Source: Paramacrobiotus metropolitanus
Lineage: Eukaryota; Tardigrada; Eutardigrada; Parachela; Macrobiotidae
DNA length: 64,000 nucleotides
Reading direction: 5' to 3'
Assembly (NCBI RefSeq): GCF_019649055.1
Contig: NW_026570223.1
Coordinates: 1,488,001 to 1,552,000 of the forward strand
The position numbers and the translations under genes are program-made. Below the pieces are notes generated by a model. The model was given only the letters and a program-made list of their open reading frames with translations, was not told the DNA's origin and did not search any database. Positions 26,148 to 37,457 of this stretch are shown here, in pieces; within the stretch, counting starts at the first letter, position 1, and the number at the start of each line of letters is the position of its first letter.

Positions 26148-29100
26148 CTACCGTTTCTGCACCAAAAAACCCTCTAAAATATCTAGACAGCGGACCATCT
26201 GCGAGAAGATGAGCACCATGAGAGGAAAGCGGTAAGATAAATGACTGTGTGCCCTGCATAAAATACATATATTTGAAAAAATGAACGCGTTCGTGCTTAC
26301 CTTTGAAAACACCGCTTCTAGTAACTCCCATCGAATTTCGGCTCCAGACCAACAATGGTTAGTCAAATTTCTCCGATCGGCACTTCGTCTTACTTGTTAG
26401 TAAGTGTGCATCAAGGCTTAGTAACAACTGAAATTTCACAATAATAAAATAAATCAATCGACATACGGTTCGGCTTAAAACATCTCTCGTCGAAGAAGAA
26501 AAAAAACACGTCCAAAATTAGCTGCTCAATGCCAAAAAGAAATGCATACTTATTAAGAGCTGCGATACTAAATCCAAGCTTTTTAGCGTGTATATGAAGA
26601 ATCTGTGCTATGTAGTATGCACTATCAGACCAAAGCGCTACCGAAAGAGCGTCGGTCGCTGCCGTCGACGCGACGACGATGTTGCCACAAACATCACGAA
26701 CCTGGAAGGAAAGGTCAGGAAAGCTACCGTCCTTATTCGTCAGCGATACGATCATCCGGCGCCCTGGCCAGCAGGGTAACAAAGCTGCCGAGACACAGAG
26801 TTTCCTGTGGCCCTCGGTATATTTACAGTCTGCGGGTATTCCGTAGCGCTGGAAGAATTAAGGGTACGGTGAGCCCAAATTCTTTTTACAATCAAAAACA
26901 CGTACTCGTCGTATTTTTGCAATTTATAAACTACTGTATTTGATCAGTTAATTTTGAATTTAAATCGTGAAAATTAGTAACATCCGAAACCAGCACTTAC
27001 ATAAAATCAGTTAACAGCACGCGAAGTGCTCCACGATGATCTGCCGGCGCATTTACGGTAGCCAGAACATGGTAGGGCAGTTCATCAACAAATACAGCGA
27101 CAACGGCCGCGTAAGGCTGTAAAGCAGCAACGACATGGCTGCGCAGTGCTTCCCGGCCTGGCTCGTTCTCCACAAGCTGTTGGGCTTCCGCCTCACCTAC
27201 AACCAAAACAAATTTTTCAAGCATTTCAAAAATAACATGCAAAAACGTGCAATGCAAAAATATCGAAGTGATTATAAGCACATTCAGAAATCAGTTAAGT
27301 AAAAAAGCCGTAGAATTCCGGAAATGCAAAAAAAATGCACAATTGTAGACAAGTAATTCGTAAATGTGTAATTTAGAAATGATCGGAATTTAGATCTGTC
27401 TTATTGTTATGACTAGCAAATATGCAGAAATTTTGAGATGAATGCCATAAAATGCAAAAGTGTAGAAATGCGTCTTAATTACTTTACGAATGTAAAAATT
27501 AGAAATTACAAGAGCTCAGAGCTACGAGATACAAATTTCTTTTAAAAATGCATATTAAAACAGCAGAAATTCAGAGCTACCGTACGAGCATGACAGGCAA
27601 ACATGCAGAAACTTAGCAGACGGATTCGAAGCCTTTCAAGCATGTAAATTTTAAAAAATCGCAAAATTCAAATATAAAAAAAGGAAAAAACCAAATTTGT
27701 AGAAATGGATATCAAGTATTTCGTGAAAGAAAATTTTAGAAGCAAAAGTTGAAGGAATTCGGAACTACAATAATGACGTGTGGGAGTAGGATCACACGCC
27801 GGAGTGTACGTACGGATGCTGACTGTCCGCCTTCCACCTGCAACACAACGGATAATCTAGTCAATCAATGCTGTGATTTGCTGTTCTCTTTTACGAGCGG
27901 TGTATGTGATGTCATAACGCGGAGTCTATATAAGTTCTTGTCGCTTCTAATATCGGGAGTCAGTAGTCTGAGATTTACTTCTGAGACTGCTTTCTAATTA
28001 CAATTTCCTTGCGTTGTGGACTGTGAAGTGTATTAATAAAGAGGCAGCAATACTTGTTTTTTCTGATGTACATGATCGTTCCCGGATTATTGCATAGAAT
28101 ACAGGTTTGCTCGTGACACAATCGTCCTAGCTCTTTGTTGATCCTCATAGAAACTGCGACCGGAAGTTGTAGTTGGAGTGTTCCCGAGGGATTCCCGAGT
28201 TCTCGTGTTCCTGAGTAGTTCGTCGTTTCCACCATAAGGATCTGTTACAGTTTGAGATGAGAGTTGCCTACCGATTGAGCATTACAGGCGTGGAAGAGTA
28301 AAGATTGTTCATGAAACCCTAACCGGTGTGAACGCTTATACACGACAATAACGTAAGGAACACAAAAACAGAAAAAACCAGAAATGGATATCAGTCGTAA
28401 TTCGGAATTAGAAATTGTAAGAATATAAAAGGCCATATCAGGGACTTCGCCAAAGTGAGCAAGATAAATGCGCTGTACTTACTTAGTCGTATGCGGAAGT
28501 TCAACCTTTGGGGATTCTGGGGAACTGGAGGTACATGGGCCGCGCCGTGCCCATTAGTGGTCGGGAGTGGAACCACCGAATCATCGGTCAGTCTGCCAAT
28601 ATTCAGGCCGCCGTGTCCGAACATCATCACGCTGAAATGTGAAATATTTAACCATACATACATATTCTGCTTCCCCAGTCAGTACTGAAGAAAAAAAACA
28701 CCCTTACTTGATTGTGGTTATCTGAGCGCGCACAGCCTCCAGCTGATTGTCCGCAACGCGTTCCACACGCACCATCTTGCCTAGGTGGACGCCAGAGAGA
28801 ACGTGGCGGGCTTTCACGAACAACCCGGGTGCAGGTTGCTCAGGATCGTCCAGTTCATCGGGATCCGCAAGTGGAGCAGGTTCGCCCACTGGAGCAGGGT
28901 CGACGAACTCGCGTATGCTGTTTTCGTAGGTTTCTTCGATTTGGCGCAGTTGGTTTGCGTTGAACTGCTGCAGTTCACGGGCACGATCCTCATCTAAATT
29001 ATTAAATGTTGCGTTTATGTTTTATTTTATTATGCTAATACATAGTATCAATATGCTAAACAATACCATCCATATTCTCGGCTAAAACAGAGAATGCTTA

Positions 29101-29443
29101 ATGGCAAACAAAGGACGAGGCGCGAACTAAGATGACGAAACGCGAGCAATTTCACTACTAGCTAGCAAATCGCAATCCTAAACTGCTGATTACAAAATAC
29201 TCGTAGTCCGAGTACGAACAGAAAACCGGCACATCAAGGCTGGCAAGAACCGTAAATAAGATGTGTAAACTTATCAGTTATCTGTTATCACCACCGCGAA
29301 CGGCAACTTTCAGCGATCCCTCCATCAAGCTGGAACAGCTTGGCACGTGAAGTTTACATTTGGAAATGATTCCTTTCACAGGCCATTGGTGAGTGAAACT
29401 TTCACTCACCAATGGCCACTTCAAATTCAATAAAACCACCCAT
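26148..29443 (-). CDS. Orphan multi-exon protein, ~350 residues
   Basis: Minus-strand exons: 29443-29410 (MGGFIEFEVAI), 28993-28708, 28631-28483, 27196-27001, about 26802-26550, about 26385-26299, and a last exon of 17 codons ending at 26148 (MVRCLDILEGFLVQKR, stop). The first four have matching phases at clean GT-AG junctions; the fifth and sixth use weak acceptors and their 5' edges are approximate. The first part has a short helical segment (ARELQQFNANQLRQIEETY) and an acidic Pro-rich stretch. Later segments include ALRSHVVAALQPYAAVVAV and VRDVCGNIVVASTAATDAL. I recognise no family. A solo LTR lies in the intron between the third and fourth exons, and a perfect palindrome covers the first splice donor. 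Confidence 0.55.
27774..28347 (+). mobile_element. Solo LTR of the giant element family
   Basis: This 574-bp sequence begins TGACGTGTGGGAG and ends ACACGACA. It is roughly 85-90% identical by eye to the LTRs at 36203-36782 and 60045-60625, in the opposite chromosomal orientation. It is flanked by a perfect 4-bp duplication, ATAA at 27770-27773 and ATAA at 28348-28351, and no internal element sequence adjoins it. So it arose from an older full insertion by LTR-LTR recombination. It keeps a TATATAAG promoter motif near 27926. It lies within an intron of the orphan minus-strand gene. Confidence 0.93.
29381..29417. repeat. Perfect 37-bp palindrome over a splice donor
   Basis: Two 18-bp arms (GGCCATTGGTGAGTGAAA and its exact complement) are separated by a single base. 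The minus-strand reading GGCCATTG/GTGAGTGAAA contains the 5' splice donor of the first exon of the orphan gene. A transcript hairpin would bury that donor. Confidence 0.85.
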
Positions 29444-29822
29444 TTCTTCTACACAGAAAACGATCGTTTATCAACGAGTACAATCACTGGGCAAAACACT
29501 GAAAACAGGAAACTGGAATCGGCAACTGCTGTAGATATCAACAAATAAAACGTTTTCAAGCGAGACGGTGAAAGTACTGCGTAATGTAGGGTGCCACTGA
29601 CAACTGCAGTTCGGTGCCAACGAATTTCTAGCGTAAATGCAGTACGCGTGCGGTACTCCTTCCGACACTGCTCATAATCAGCTGCAATACTGTTTTTTAT
29701 TAATCGTAATGCAAATATAATATAGATTCTACAGGTATAGGTTCTATAGGTAATGCAAATATAATATAGGTTCTATAGGTTCTATAGGTATAATGTAGGT
29801 TGATCGTCATTTTTTCCAACCT
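29444..29822. other. Spacer with TAGGTTCTA repeats
   Basis: From 29715 to 29795 the unit (T)AGGTTCTATAGG / GCAAATATAATATAGG is repeated several times as an irregular microsatellite. No gene. Confidence 0.5.
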
Positions 29823-30035
29823 GTGGCCTTGGAGACTACAGGAACTTGTGGTGCCAGTACCCGTCAGTTCATCAATGAAGTTGGTCGACGCATAAAAGAT
29901 CAAACCGGAGAAACGCGCGCTACCGAATTTTTGTGGCAGCGCATAAGTGTTGAAATTCAGCGCGGAAATGCCGCTTCTGTTCTGGGAACTGTTGGTTGCT
30001 CAAAAGAGCTAGAAGAGCTGTTTTATTTGTTCTAG
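29823..30035 (+). pseudogene. Fragment resembling the tail of a retroelement pol
   Basis: A 70-codon frame contains TRQFINEVGRRIKDQTGE, then ATEFLWQRISVEIQRGNA. This resembles the C-terminal tail seen in many invertebrate reverse-transcriptase ORFs (GRR-I...TG..R...FL-QR-S..IQR-NA), which I know from general familiarity and could not check. No RT core lies upstream, so if the assignment is right it is a stranded 3' fragment. It has no ATG in a convincing context. Confidence 0.4.
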
Positions 30036-32216
30036 CTATTTGGTATTTGGGATTTAATTGTAAATGGCATTTGCTTGTACAAGGTTGAAATAAAAATTAT
30101 ATAGGTTCTTGAAACTTATTCTGTTTTTAAACAAACCCGAATTCTTGGTCCAACATATCAAAAATTAAAAAAATTCAAGAGCTTGATCTTATGAAGTTTA
30201 GTTATTAACTAATAACTCATAGTAAATATATGCAATCGTTGTGTCGCTTCGACCGTCAGTAAAAGAATTGTGAGTACAAATGCACAATACTTACTTTTTA
30301 AGCCGCCACTAGAGTATGTACTCAGCTACTGACCGTGAATATTCTTTTAAAATTTCGTTTAATCTCTCTAGTTTCCAACTCCTTTATTAGTCCAGCTATC
30401 TATACTGGGTAGTCTTATTTCGGAGCTCTAAATTCAAAATAAAAAAAGTATGTACTTCTACTAACAATATGAAAATTCTCGCTAATACAACACGCACACA
30501 ACGACGAAGCTAACTTTGTATTTTCCTCAAAATATGGATACTGTACTTACTTATACAAACATAATTATGAACAAAAAGTCCGACATACCAAAGTACTACG
30601 TACATAATCGAAAATGTCAGCATTCAGCACATCATTAATAAATAATTTACTTCCATTAAATAAGTTTTCAGAATTATGGTGTGCAAAACGGTAATCGGAA
30701 TATGGCGGCGGCGATTCCGCCGCCGCCATATTCCGATACCGTTTTTCTTCACATATGGAAATAACCCGAAACTAAACAGATAACCTTACATTTCATTATT
30801 ATTAATTTTTCCCCAATGCACGTCACCGATATTACAGTCATGCAAAGAGCCAAAGTTAACAACCATAATTATTGGCCTGTGAATAGATCGAATATCCGCA
30901 AGACAGGTGAACTCTCAACCAGTATTCGATTCTCTATCAAACTAAAATTCGTATATAAAAAGTATGTAGATACCCGCCGAGGTACAATCAGAGAGCCTAT
31001 AATAATACCATATAATATAAATATTTTTGTAACACAAGATTTACAACTAATACGTAGTTAAGTGCAGCCGTACAGGTATGTACTTGTGCAGTTTCCAGTT
31101 ACATTTTGTAAAGTACAGAGCTCTATAGATATCTCACAGTCAGTTGCAAAGTTATACATTTTAGTATGTGATTATTCTAATACTATATAATTTCAGATTG
31201 ATTAACGGTAATGGTGTACTACAATCTACAGTAATTATAAATATGTGTACGGTATACATTGTACCTACAGTCTGTGTGTTAATGATACAGTATACTGTAT
31301 ATTGTCTTTAAAAGTCCCGTAAGTTGTGCTGGAGTTATTTAAAGTAAAGGAGGTAAAGAATAGATTTTACTTGCATTGCATTACTTGCAGTCGTACTGCA
31401 TCACACCCGGTTCGCCAGGTAGCACTTTTTTGACGTGTGTTGTGCAGATCCGAGACGTGACGGCGACAGTATGTTTAAGTAGAGTTATCGCGCAATGTTT
31501 GACGTTAATTGGTAACTCGTACGTCTGGAGTACGTAGACTACGTAAAATTACAACGAAATTGTTACAATTAAAACGCATCCGTCCTGGCTCCGTATTTTG
31601 ACGGTGCTCGGCACATCTAATCCATGAATGCCTTTTACGAAATCGAACCGGGACACCGGACGACCACCGGAAGGTCACCTGCAAGATACATATTTCTGCC
31701 ATCCAGTTCTGGATGCCTAAAAGAGATCCAGCCTAATGTTTGATTTCGGGGGTTATAATTTTTGTTAGATATAGCTTTGTTATTATAACAATCCCGCTTT
31801 CGTAATTTAATTCGTTTGTGAAGAATTAATCATACATTTTATTCAAGTTTATTGCGGCTGGCTGCAGATATTGTATCGCACGTTGATGCATGCAGACCTG
31901 TAAGACAATTTGCCGAACACTAAAACTTTCATGTGTCATGTACAATATCCTGCTGAGATAACGTATCACTGGACATGAGCAACAGATTTTAAAATCTAGA
32001 GTAATAACTTATGCATTGTTTCACCATACAAAAACTTTTTGACAGTATCGTAGGCCCTTTTTATTCGTTATCATTTTATGAATATAATGCAATTATCAGT
32101 CCATGCATTTACATATAAGGCAACAGTTTCGGAGAAGCCAGTTTGTGTGTACGTTAACGGTGGTCTAGACAAAGTATCGGAATCAACTGGGTCTGGCTAT
32201 ATTAGCTTGTAAAACG
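30036..32216. other. Intergenic, AT-rich
   Basis: About 2.2 kb without a convincing exon. It contains the long hairpin at 30684-30746. Confidence 0.4.
30684..30746. repeat. Long near-perfect hairpin with GGCGGCGGC arms
   Basis: The arms read AAAACGGTAATCGGAATATGG followed by CGGCGGCG, and return as the reverse complement with one base missing (GTAATCGG against GTATCGG). Stem length is about 28 bp with a loop of a few bases. Its GC-rich core contrasts with very AT-rich flanks. Confidence 0.8.
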
Positions 32217-34536
32217 ATGGCTACTTTATTGTTCTGGATTGCCGTTTTTGGTGCATCGGAAATTCTTGCTCAGACCGACTTCTCTTTACAGGCTGGTGCA
32301 ACCGGCAAGGATGTGGTTGACGTCGCGATCAACCGCATTGATCGGTCCAACATCTTCCAAAACGACAAAAATATTTTACGACGCATTGCGTGTGTCGAGA
32401 CTCAGTATGGCGCCAATCAAGCCAATGGAAACCTCGGTGGTATTTGGCAGGTGACTATAATACACAGATCCAACGCTAGGCAAGCACAGTTGACCTTTCA
32501 AAGATCAAGAATGTTTTATAAAAATTATACAAGCTTTTTTGTTCGGCTCTATGATCTGTTTTAAGTGATCTGTCCAAAATTTTTATTCATTTTATCATGA
32601 AATGACAACTTTATTTCTTCATTTCACCTAGTATTTTCACGCAGTAATAAATATTTTTTAGGTTAGCGAAACGGACTTCAACAGGACCAAGGAAGCAGAA
32701 CGCTATCCACATCTTATTGACATGCACAATGATATCTGGAAGATGTGGGGAGTACGATGGAAAACTCTCGGATATTCCGAGTTGCTAAAACCATTTTACT
32801 CCGGATTGGCCGCACGTCTTTTACTGAGCCTGACCGAAGTGGGAAGTCGGCGACCCATCCCGGGAATCATTGTTGAGCAGGCTAATTACTGGAAAAATTT
32901 TTATAATCCTGCCGGCTCGCTGCAGGCATTCGAGGCGGCCGCCACATCGGAGACGTGCGAAACAAATTGTCCGGGACGGCTGGACATTTGCATCGCTTTA
33001 GATGCCTCCAATAGTGTAGTCGCTACGGACTTTAACATCTCACGTTACTTCGTGCACCAACTACTGACAACATTCGAAACCGGCGCCGTAAGCGTGCTCG
33101 CTAGATTACAGCTAGACAAAATTTAAATTTTAGATATTCTGTTTTTGCTTTTAGTCTCGTGCAGCTTTGGTAGTGTACTCCAACCGCCTTCACGTGACCT
33201 TTGCTCTGGATACAAATATGACCTGGGCGCAGAAGAAACAGGCGGTTCTCGATCCTGTACAGACCCCGCACATTCAGCACAACACGCACACAGCAGAGGC
33301 GATCAAGTATTGTATCGATATGTTCAACAGCACTCCGGCGGTAGTGGAAGGTATTCCGAAGATCAATGTGATCCTGACCGATGGAAAATCCAATGATCCA
33401 GGTCCCCTTAAGGTGCCGATGGTGGCACCGCTCGCGGAGGCTGCCGGTATAACGTCCTTCGCCGTTGGTATCGGATCGGGAGCTGTATATTCGGAATTAC
33501 TAACCATTGCCAATAATAATCGGGATCGCGTACACGATTTATCTAATTTTGCGGAACTGGCACAGTTTTTCCAGCAGCTCAACCAGGAAACGTGCGAAAT
33601 ACCACAAACGCCCCGTGTCAATGATACCACCACGGATTCGCTCATCAAAGGCGAACGACGCTACTTTAAGTAGGCAGAATCGTTATGGTGAAATTTCCAG
33701 CTATACAGCTTAGGACAAAATGGTCGCATACCCAATATCTCCACATTCAGTACGAATGCAGCGCAGTGCACTGTACGAGTGAGTTCAAAATATCCGTTTC
33801 GTTCAAGTGCACTGCACCGCTTGCGTACAGAATGCTGGGTATGGGGCTATGCGACCATTTAGTCCTACATTGTAAGTGTATCGCGTTAATAATTTAATTA
33901 AATGTGAATGCAACCTAGAAACCCAGGTGACTGATCAAAATATATACGGCTGAGTATATGTGACAAATAATGACGTATACATTTAACAACGTCATATTTT
34001 TGGACGACCTAATGCGCCATTGCATAACCGTATTACTTTTTCTATGTCAGGTTTTTCGTGCCAGTTATTTATCTATTTCCTAAAGCAATTTCCAGTTTTT
34101 ACCAGTAATATTACGAAATTTTTCTTGTAGATATACACTTGGTGTAGAAGGCCTGCAAATAACCGTTTCCACCACTGCCGGACAGACCGCGGTGTACTAT
34201 TCGTACACGGAAACAACCCCTTCGGCGGCGTTGTACGATGGGAAAATTGAAGGTTCAGGAGTGATTCCGTACCGTTTACCCACCACAACTCCGGCGCCGC
34301 CTCCCACAGAGTCGGCCCGCGGTGACCTTTTCCGGACCGGAAACAGCACTAATCCCGAATTGGAGGTATATCTAAGTGTTACTGGTCTCTCCGATCGAAA
34401 TAATTACACGATTGAAGCCAGGATATTTGTGCCCGGCAATGGTGCATCGATTGTTAATAATCTGCACAGAAATGCAGCGTTTGTCGCATTGTTCGTCTGC
34501 CTAGCAAATCTTATCATCCGTCCGTTGTCAGCTTAA
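32217..34536 (+). CDS. GPI-anchor-like vWA protein with lysozyme-like N-terminus (copy 1)
   Basis: Four exons (32217-32450, 32662-33087, 33155-33669, 34131-34536) with agreeing phases give 526 residues. A signal peptide (LLFWIAVFGASEILA) is followed by a segment with RRIACVETQYG and GGIWQV; spacing around that Glu recalls lytic transglycosylase/goose-lysozyme folds (inference). Next is LLKPFYSGLAARL, then a von Willebrand A domain: DICIALDASNSV carries the DxSxS metal site, AALVVYSNRLHVTF, NTHTAEAIKYCI supplies the Thr, and INVILTDGKSND the TDG strand. A Thr/Pro-rich linker leads to a hydrophobic C-terminus (VALFVCLANLIIRPL), as in GPI-anchored proteins. Probably a cell-surface adhesion or binding protein. 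A paralogue lies at 62.1 kb, on the far side of the interrupted CD20-like gene. Confidence 0.85.
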
Positions 34537-35787
34537 TTTGAATCAAAGTTGATTGTTGAAAATGCATGGACATATTGTATGGATTTTACGGATTATCATG
34601 TTTTTGATGATTTCCGTATATGTTAACTGATCTGTGCTTGTAGATAAACAAAAAAACATACTTCGAATTCATAGTTCGTACAAAGTGATAAATAAGATTT
34701 TCAAGAGATTTATTATACATAGTACTGTTATTCTCGATTCTTGACTTGTGCAGTGGTCGACTACGTGAGGTAATTACAAAAATAGCGCAGCACACTTCAT
34801 TCATTTGGTAGGCTTTCGTGGTATCTGCGGCAAAGCTTTTGTTGGACCTGCTAATATGGCAAATCATCGACATATCGTGACCCTGACCAGTTTCATATTT
34901 TAGAAGAAAAATACAGTTAAGAGCCGGCACGCATAAAGCGCCGTTGCATAGCTATTTACATCTGACCAGTATTAACGAATATTCTCTAATTAATTTATCT
35001 TGCGATCCGACATACTGTACCGGTTCAACAGTTATTTGGCGCAAAGAATGCCGGGGAGCGCAGCTCTTTATTAAATTTCATCGTCACTGTGCGTGTCATA
35101 TAGAGTAACAGTTATTATTTAATATTGTTTTTCTGATTGTCTCCATACTGGCGGTTATGTTGATTTCGATCGCTGCAGTAATCGCTCGCGTTCACACGAC
35201 TGGAATAGCCATTTTCAAGATGCTGCCAGATTCATGTTGCAGTAATGCCGGCGGACTGACTGGTGAGTGCAGTTGACCGCGCTCTCAACGTGTGAAACTG
35301 TGAATCCCATGGCCGACACGTGTAGGTGTGGATCATGCAGCAGATTCATGCTAGTACTGTATATGTACATACTTGTATACCACTAACTTTCATAAACAAT
35401 CGAAGTCATGAGAAGTCTACCGAAAGTCTTGGTGGAAATGGAATGTTTGAGAGTAGTGCTGATAACAAAAAAATGTTGGCGGAGATTGTGAAAGAGTACG
35501 CACTAGCATACGGATACATGGTGATATTTTCATACTCTGCTTCTGGCAATATGCTTCGGAAAGTTATTCTGTATTTACAAACCAATGATTTTAAACGACT
35601 TCGCCAGCGTTTACATGGTATATCTTAAAGGTCACGATCGTAGCCGCGTACTCAGTGAACTCTGATTGTTTGACCCAGTCGATTGCAGCAGCGTTGCGTC
35701 TCCAGCAGAAACAGTGTTTGCTAATGTAAGAAGAACTTTGTTAATGGAAATACTCTAATTCTAATATCCTTTTGTAGTTAGTTGATC
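34537..35787. other. Intergenic; possible 5' exons
   Basis: A short frame at 35157 (MLISIAAVIARVH...) ends at a GTGAGT donor and could be an upstream exon of the CD20-like gene, but I cannot join it in a way that requires it. An open frame at 35326-35628 (+) has no domain. Confidence 0.35.
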
Positions 35788-36202
35788 ATGAAGCCGGAAC
35801 TGGTCGCTACATCGTCTCCAAAGCCCACTCGCCTGTGGAACCGCATTCCCATGGTGGTTTTCGGGATGATCCAGATTTTGGTCGGACTGGCGCTGATGAT
35901 CAATGACATTATCGGTAATTATGGGACGCATAGTGTTTTTCCGCTGTGATTGATTTGGGTTTACGCGGTGCAGCGTTTCGTGACCAACAGCTAAGTAATG
36001 CCCTTGTAACACATTGTCAACCATTCTTAGGATTTATCATCTTTCCGGCGCACAACCAGTGGGAAAGCGTCTCCCACCGTGAAGCTGGAAGCCCTCAGTT
36101 CGGCTCGGTTACTCGTATTACGAGTCGCCTCATCAGCCAGGGATCCTTACCGTACAGCGCCGTGGGCTCGGTGTTATTAGTCATGGGCAGCTTCTTCGTT
36201 AT
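35788..36202 (+). pseudogene. CD20/MS4A-like membrane protein, 5' part, cut by the element
   Basis: Exon 1 is 35788-35914 (MKPELVATSS...) and exon 2 starts at 36031 after a CATTCTTAG acceptor. The first membrane segment is VVFGMIQILVGLALMI, the second begins AVGSVLLVMGSFFV, and the frame is then cut at 36202 by the left LTR. GMIQILVGL and the four-segment layout fit the MS4A/CD20-like family of tetraspan membrane proteins. Reading through into the LTR adds about 34 foreign codons before a stop, so no full product can come from this allele. The remainder of exon 2 lies 24.4 kb away. Confidence 0.85.
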
Positions 36203-36782
36203 TGTCGTGTATAAGCGTTCACACCGATTAGGGTTCCATGAACAATCTTTACTCTTCCACGCCTGTAATGCTCAGTCGGTAGGCACTCGTACTCTCAAAC
36301 TGTAACAGATAAACTATGGTGGAAACGACGGACGAGTCAGGAACACGAATCGGGAATCCCTAACGAAGAATCCAACTACAATCTCCGGTCGCGGTTTCTA
36401 CGAGGATCAATAGGAGCTAGGACGATTGTGTCACGAGCAAACCTGTGTACTAAGCGATAATCCGGGAACGACTATGCACTTCCGTAGGAACAAGTATTGC
36501 TGCCTCCTTATTAATACACTTCATAGTCCACAACACAAGGAAATCGTAATTAGAAAGCAGTCTCAGAAGTAAATCTCAGACTACTGATCAGTGACTGCTC
36601 CCGATATTAGTGACAACTCAAACTTATATAGACTCTGCGTTATGACATCATATACACCGCTAGTAAAGAGAACAGCAAATCACAGATGAGATTGACTAGA
36701 TTATCCGTTATGTTGCAGGTGGAAGGCGGACAGTCAGCATCCGTACGTACATCCCGGCGTGTGATCCTACTCCCACACGTCA
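36203..36782 (-). repeat. Left (3') LTR
   Basis: 580 bp, identical to the right LTR except for one missing base in a C/T run near 36507. On the minus strand it starts TGACGTGTGGG at 36782 and ends ACACGACA at 36203. A TATATAAG promoter motif lies at 36623-36630. Open frames seen across it on either strand are not genes. Confidence 0.95.
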
Positions 36783-36793
36783 CCCCCACGAAC
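36783..36793 (-). promoter_or_regulatory. Polypurine tract
   Basis: Immediately inside the 3' LTR the minus strand reads GTTCGTGGGGG, then the LTR start TGACG. This is where plus-strand DNA synthesis would be primed. The tract is short and G-rich. The same 11 bases occur three more times within pol. Confidence 0.75.
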
Positions 36794-37457
36794 GATGCTT
36801 GGCCGTGCCAATATAAACAATCCATCTCGCAACATCCCAGTGCGATTGTGCACTTCCATCCATCCCGATCCCGATCCACCGCACAATCCACGTGTCCATC
36901 CGATGCCCGATGTGACTGTACGCCGCGATTCCAAGTGAGTTAGTGTGTAGAATCCTTGGCGAAATGGCATCCGGAAGTCCACGGGTTTGGCAGGGCGGAG
37001 GTCCAAGGATCCAGGAAGGCGAACTATGAATTACTTGTACTGCATGTGCCGTTTTTAGATGGTGTGGTTGTATATACAGTACACGGCATAAAGCTTTACT
37101 ACTGGTATGATTAAAACTGAAAGATAAAATTACACTCGACTCGATGTTGTTGTACTATGGTTTAAACAAACGGAACCGTGAGATCAACCGGCTGGTATTC
37201 TTACGAATTCTCGAAAACCAGTGACCACAGCAACAAGGTCAATCAACAATAACAAACAAGCTAAGCATAGTGACATAAAGGTCATAAGTGCATAATATGG
37301 GTCAACCAACACTAAAGTAGAAACCAAAAAAAAGCAACAACAACGGAAAGTAATACAGCTCCAACGCATTAAGGTGATATACAAAACAGCACAATAACCA
37401 GTAATACCGGTGAGATCAAAAGGAAACAACAACAGATCATCGAAAGGTTATTCAAGG
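36794..37457. other. Element 3' region; hydrophobic ORF on minus strand
   Basis: A minus-strand open frame at 37432-37184 codes for 82 residues with two strongly hydrophobic stretches (CFFLVSTLVLV and LACLLLLIDLVAVV). It lies directly downstream of the RGG protein ORF, which ends at a potential GTAACC donor, so it could be a 3' exon, an independent small membrane protein or chance. Confidence 0.3.

Noticed and set aside
27749-28235. Open frames on both strands
   Set aside because: They lie within the solo LTR, and the same frames recur in the full element's LTRs (36203-36782, 60045-60625).
37184-37432. Envelope-like membrane protein of the element
   Set aside because: Hydrophobic but only 82 residues, with no signal peptide, fusion or cleavage features; not enough to claim an envelope.
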